From: JABMPR01 sp964508765
Lineage (GTDB): Bacteria > Fidelibacterota > UBA8477 > JABMPR01
Direction: 5' to 3'
DNA length: 64,000 nt
Assembly: GCA_964508765.1 (NCBI GenBank)
Contig: CAZDVD010000008.1
Span: forward strand, 1 to 64,000
Below, one piece after another: positions 63,239 to 64,000 of this stretch (the first letter of the stretch is position 1; the number at the start of each line of letters is the position of its first letter). The notes under the pieces were generated by a model. The model was given only the letters and a program-made list of their open reading frames with translations, did not search any database and was not told where the DNA came from. Made by a program: the position numbers and the translations under genes.

Positions 63239-64000
63239 ATGACGAAAAAAGTAATTAGTATTAATGAGGCAACCATTCGTTTTGCAGGAGACTCAGGCGA
63301 TGGTATGCAATTAACAGGTACGCGCTTTACTGAAGCAACGGCCATTGTTGGTAATGATCTTAAGACCATTCCCAATTATCCTTCAGAAATTAGGGCTCCT
63401 CTAGGAACACTCGCCGGTGTGAGTGCCTTTCAGCTGATGTTTGGATCCCAGAAGGTCTTCACTCCGGGTGATATGCCAGACACGTTAGTGGCTATGAATC
63501 CAGCAGCCCTGAAAGTGCATTTAAGGGATCTGAAAAAAGGTGGAACCATACTGGCCAACGCCAATGCTTTTACTGATAAGAACCTCAGAATGGCCAAATG
63601 GGAGGGCAATCCCCTCACAGATGGTTCGCTTGAGGGCTATACTGTCTACAGCATGGAAATGTCCAAGTTGGTAGGTAAGGCATTGGAAAATTCAGATTTG
63701 ACATCCAAAGGTATCGAACGAACCAAGAACATGTTTGCACTGGGTGTGCTCTTCTGGATGTACAATCGTCCCATCGAGCCAACTGAAGCGTGGTTGAGAA
63801 AGAAATTCGCCAAAAGCCCTTCTGTTGCCGAAGCAAATATCACTGCGATGAAAACCGGTTTTAATTATGGTGAAACCACGGAGATATTTACCACTTCCTA
63901 TGCTGTGGAAAAAGCCGATTTACCCAAGGGCAAATATCGGAATATCACGGGTAATGTTGCTGTGGCTTATGGTCTGGTTTCAGCCGCCAAGCAAGCTGGA
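63239..64000 (+). CDS. korA: 2-oxoacid:ferredoxin oxidoreductase alpha subunit (KorA-like), partial
   Basis: The first 254 codons are present; the gene runs past the window. It begins with the gamma-type domain 'RFAGDSGDGMQLTGTRFTEA', typical of fused gamma-alpha KorA subunits of 2-oxoglutarate:ferredoxin oxidoreductase, continues to 'VGKALENSDLTSKGIERTKNMFALG' and ends near the start of the alpha domain ('GNVAVAYGLVSAAKQAG'). The enzyme oxidatively decarboxylates 2-oxoglutarate to succinyl-CoA with ferredoxin. The beta subunit is expected just downstream. Start ATG 63239 has AGGAG 10 nt upstream. Confidence 0.9.
   Translation, partial: MTKKVISINEATIRFAGDSGDGMQLTGTRFTEATAIVGNDLKTIPNYPSEIRAPLGTLAGVSAFQLMFGSQKVFTPGDMPDTLVAMNPAALKVHLRDLKKGGTILANANAFTDKNLRMAKWEGNPLTDGSLEGYTVYSMEMSKLVGKALENSDLTSKGIERTKNMFALGVLFWMYNRPIEPTEAWLRKKFAKSPSVAEANITAMKTGFNYGETTEIFTTSYAVEKADLPKGKYRNITGNVAVAYGLVSAAKQAG

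Overview
The window looks like chromosomal DNA from a Gram-negative bacterium of the FCB superphylum that lies outside classical Bacteroidota; a Marinimicrobia-like lineage is my best guess, from gene style only. The evidence is several secreted proteins ending in a type IX secretion (T9SS) C-terminal sorting domain with the PNPFNP signature (1-447, 10355-13474, a divergent one at 8304-9896, and a decayed remnant at 54533-54742), a PorV/PorQ-like barrel, TolC/RND efflux, ExbB-ExbD-TonB genes, and 2-oxoacid:ferredoxin metabolism. I see no rRNA, tRNA, phage, transposase or CRISPR array.

Layout. 1-2 kb: end of a T9SS cargo protein, a membrane-anchored TPR protein, and a peroxiredoxin-like gene interrupted by an in-frame TGA exactly at the active-site Cys position of its W-C-P-Y-C motif, followed by a SECIS-like hairpin (probable selenoprotein). 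2-8.2 kb: a tetR-tolC-adaptor-RND pump operon with palindromic operators and a terminator. 8.3-19.5 kb: three S8 proteases of different architecture, tryptophanase, an alpha/beta hydrolase, a TonB-C lipoprotein and the PorV/PorQ-like barrel. 19.6-28.9 kb: a 1077-residue surface protein with seven Ig/cadherin-like repeats, a possible outer-membrane protein, a CtpA-type protease, and an exbB-exbD-exbD-tonB operon followed by a second tonB. 28.9-35.4 kb: small genes (one with a stop at codon 4), a spore-photoproduct-lyase-like radical SAM protein paired with a ParB-like protein, short asparaginase, a membrane/FMN-binding fusion and a LOG-family hydrolase. 35.4-36 kb: an 8-bp tandem repeat and dispersed repeats. 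36-44.2 kb: LytS/LytR-type two-component system, GT39-like membrane protein, RsmE, TPR-esterase, HicAB and RecQ. 44.7-53.9 kb: aconitase, an SLC13-Usp-SLC13 trio and a penicillin-acylase-family hydrolase. 54-64 kb: YqgE, sphingosine-1-phosphate-lyase-like enzyme, acyl-CoA synthetase, DUF1761 protein, aldehyde dehydrogenase, a Lon-family protease and the start of korA.

How the genes work together. The pump genes form one self-regulated export unit. The S8 proteases, PorV/PorQ-like barrel, repeat protein and TonB system describe an organism that degrades polymeric material outside the cell and imports products. The S1P-lyase-like, aldehyde dehydrogenase and acyl-CoA synthetase genes would together convert a phosphorylated long-chain base into an acyl-CoA, as in eukaryotic sphingolipid breakdown. 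Tryptophanase, aconitase and KorA point to amino-acid and TCA-type carbon metabolism.

The best candidates for something new are the selenocysteine peroxiredoxin-like protein, the putative sphingolipid breakdown cassette, the SLC13-Usp-SLC13 module, the ParB-like/radical SAM pair and the mobile-looking small repeats. All product names come from reading motifs by eye, without database searches.
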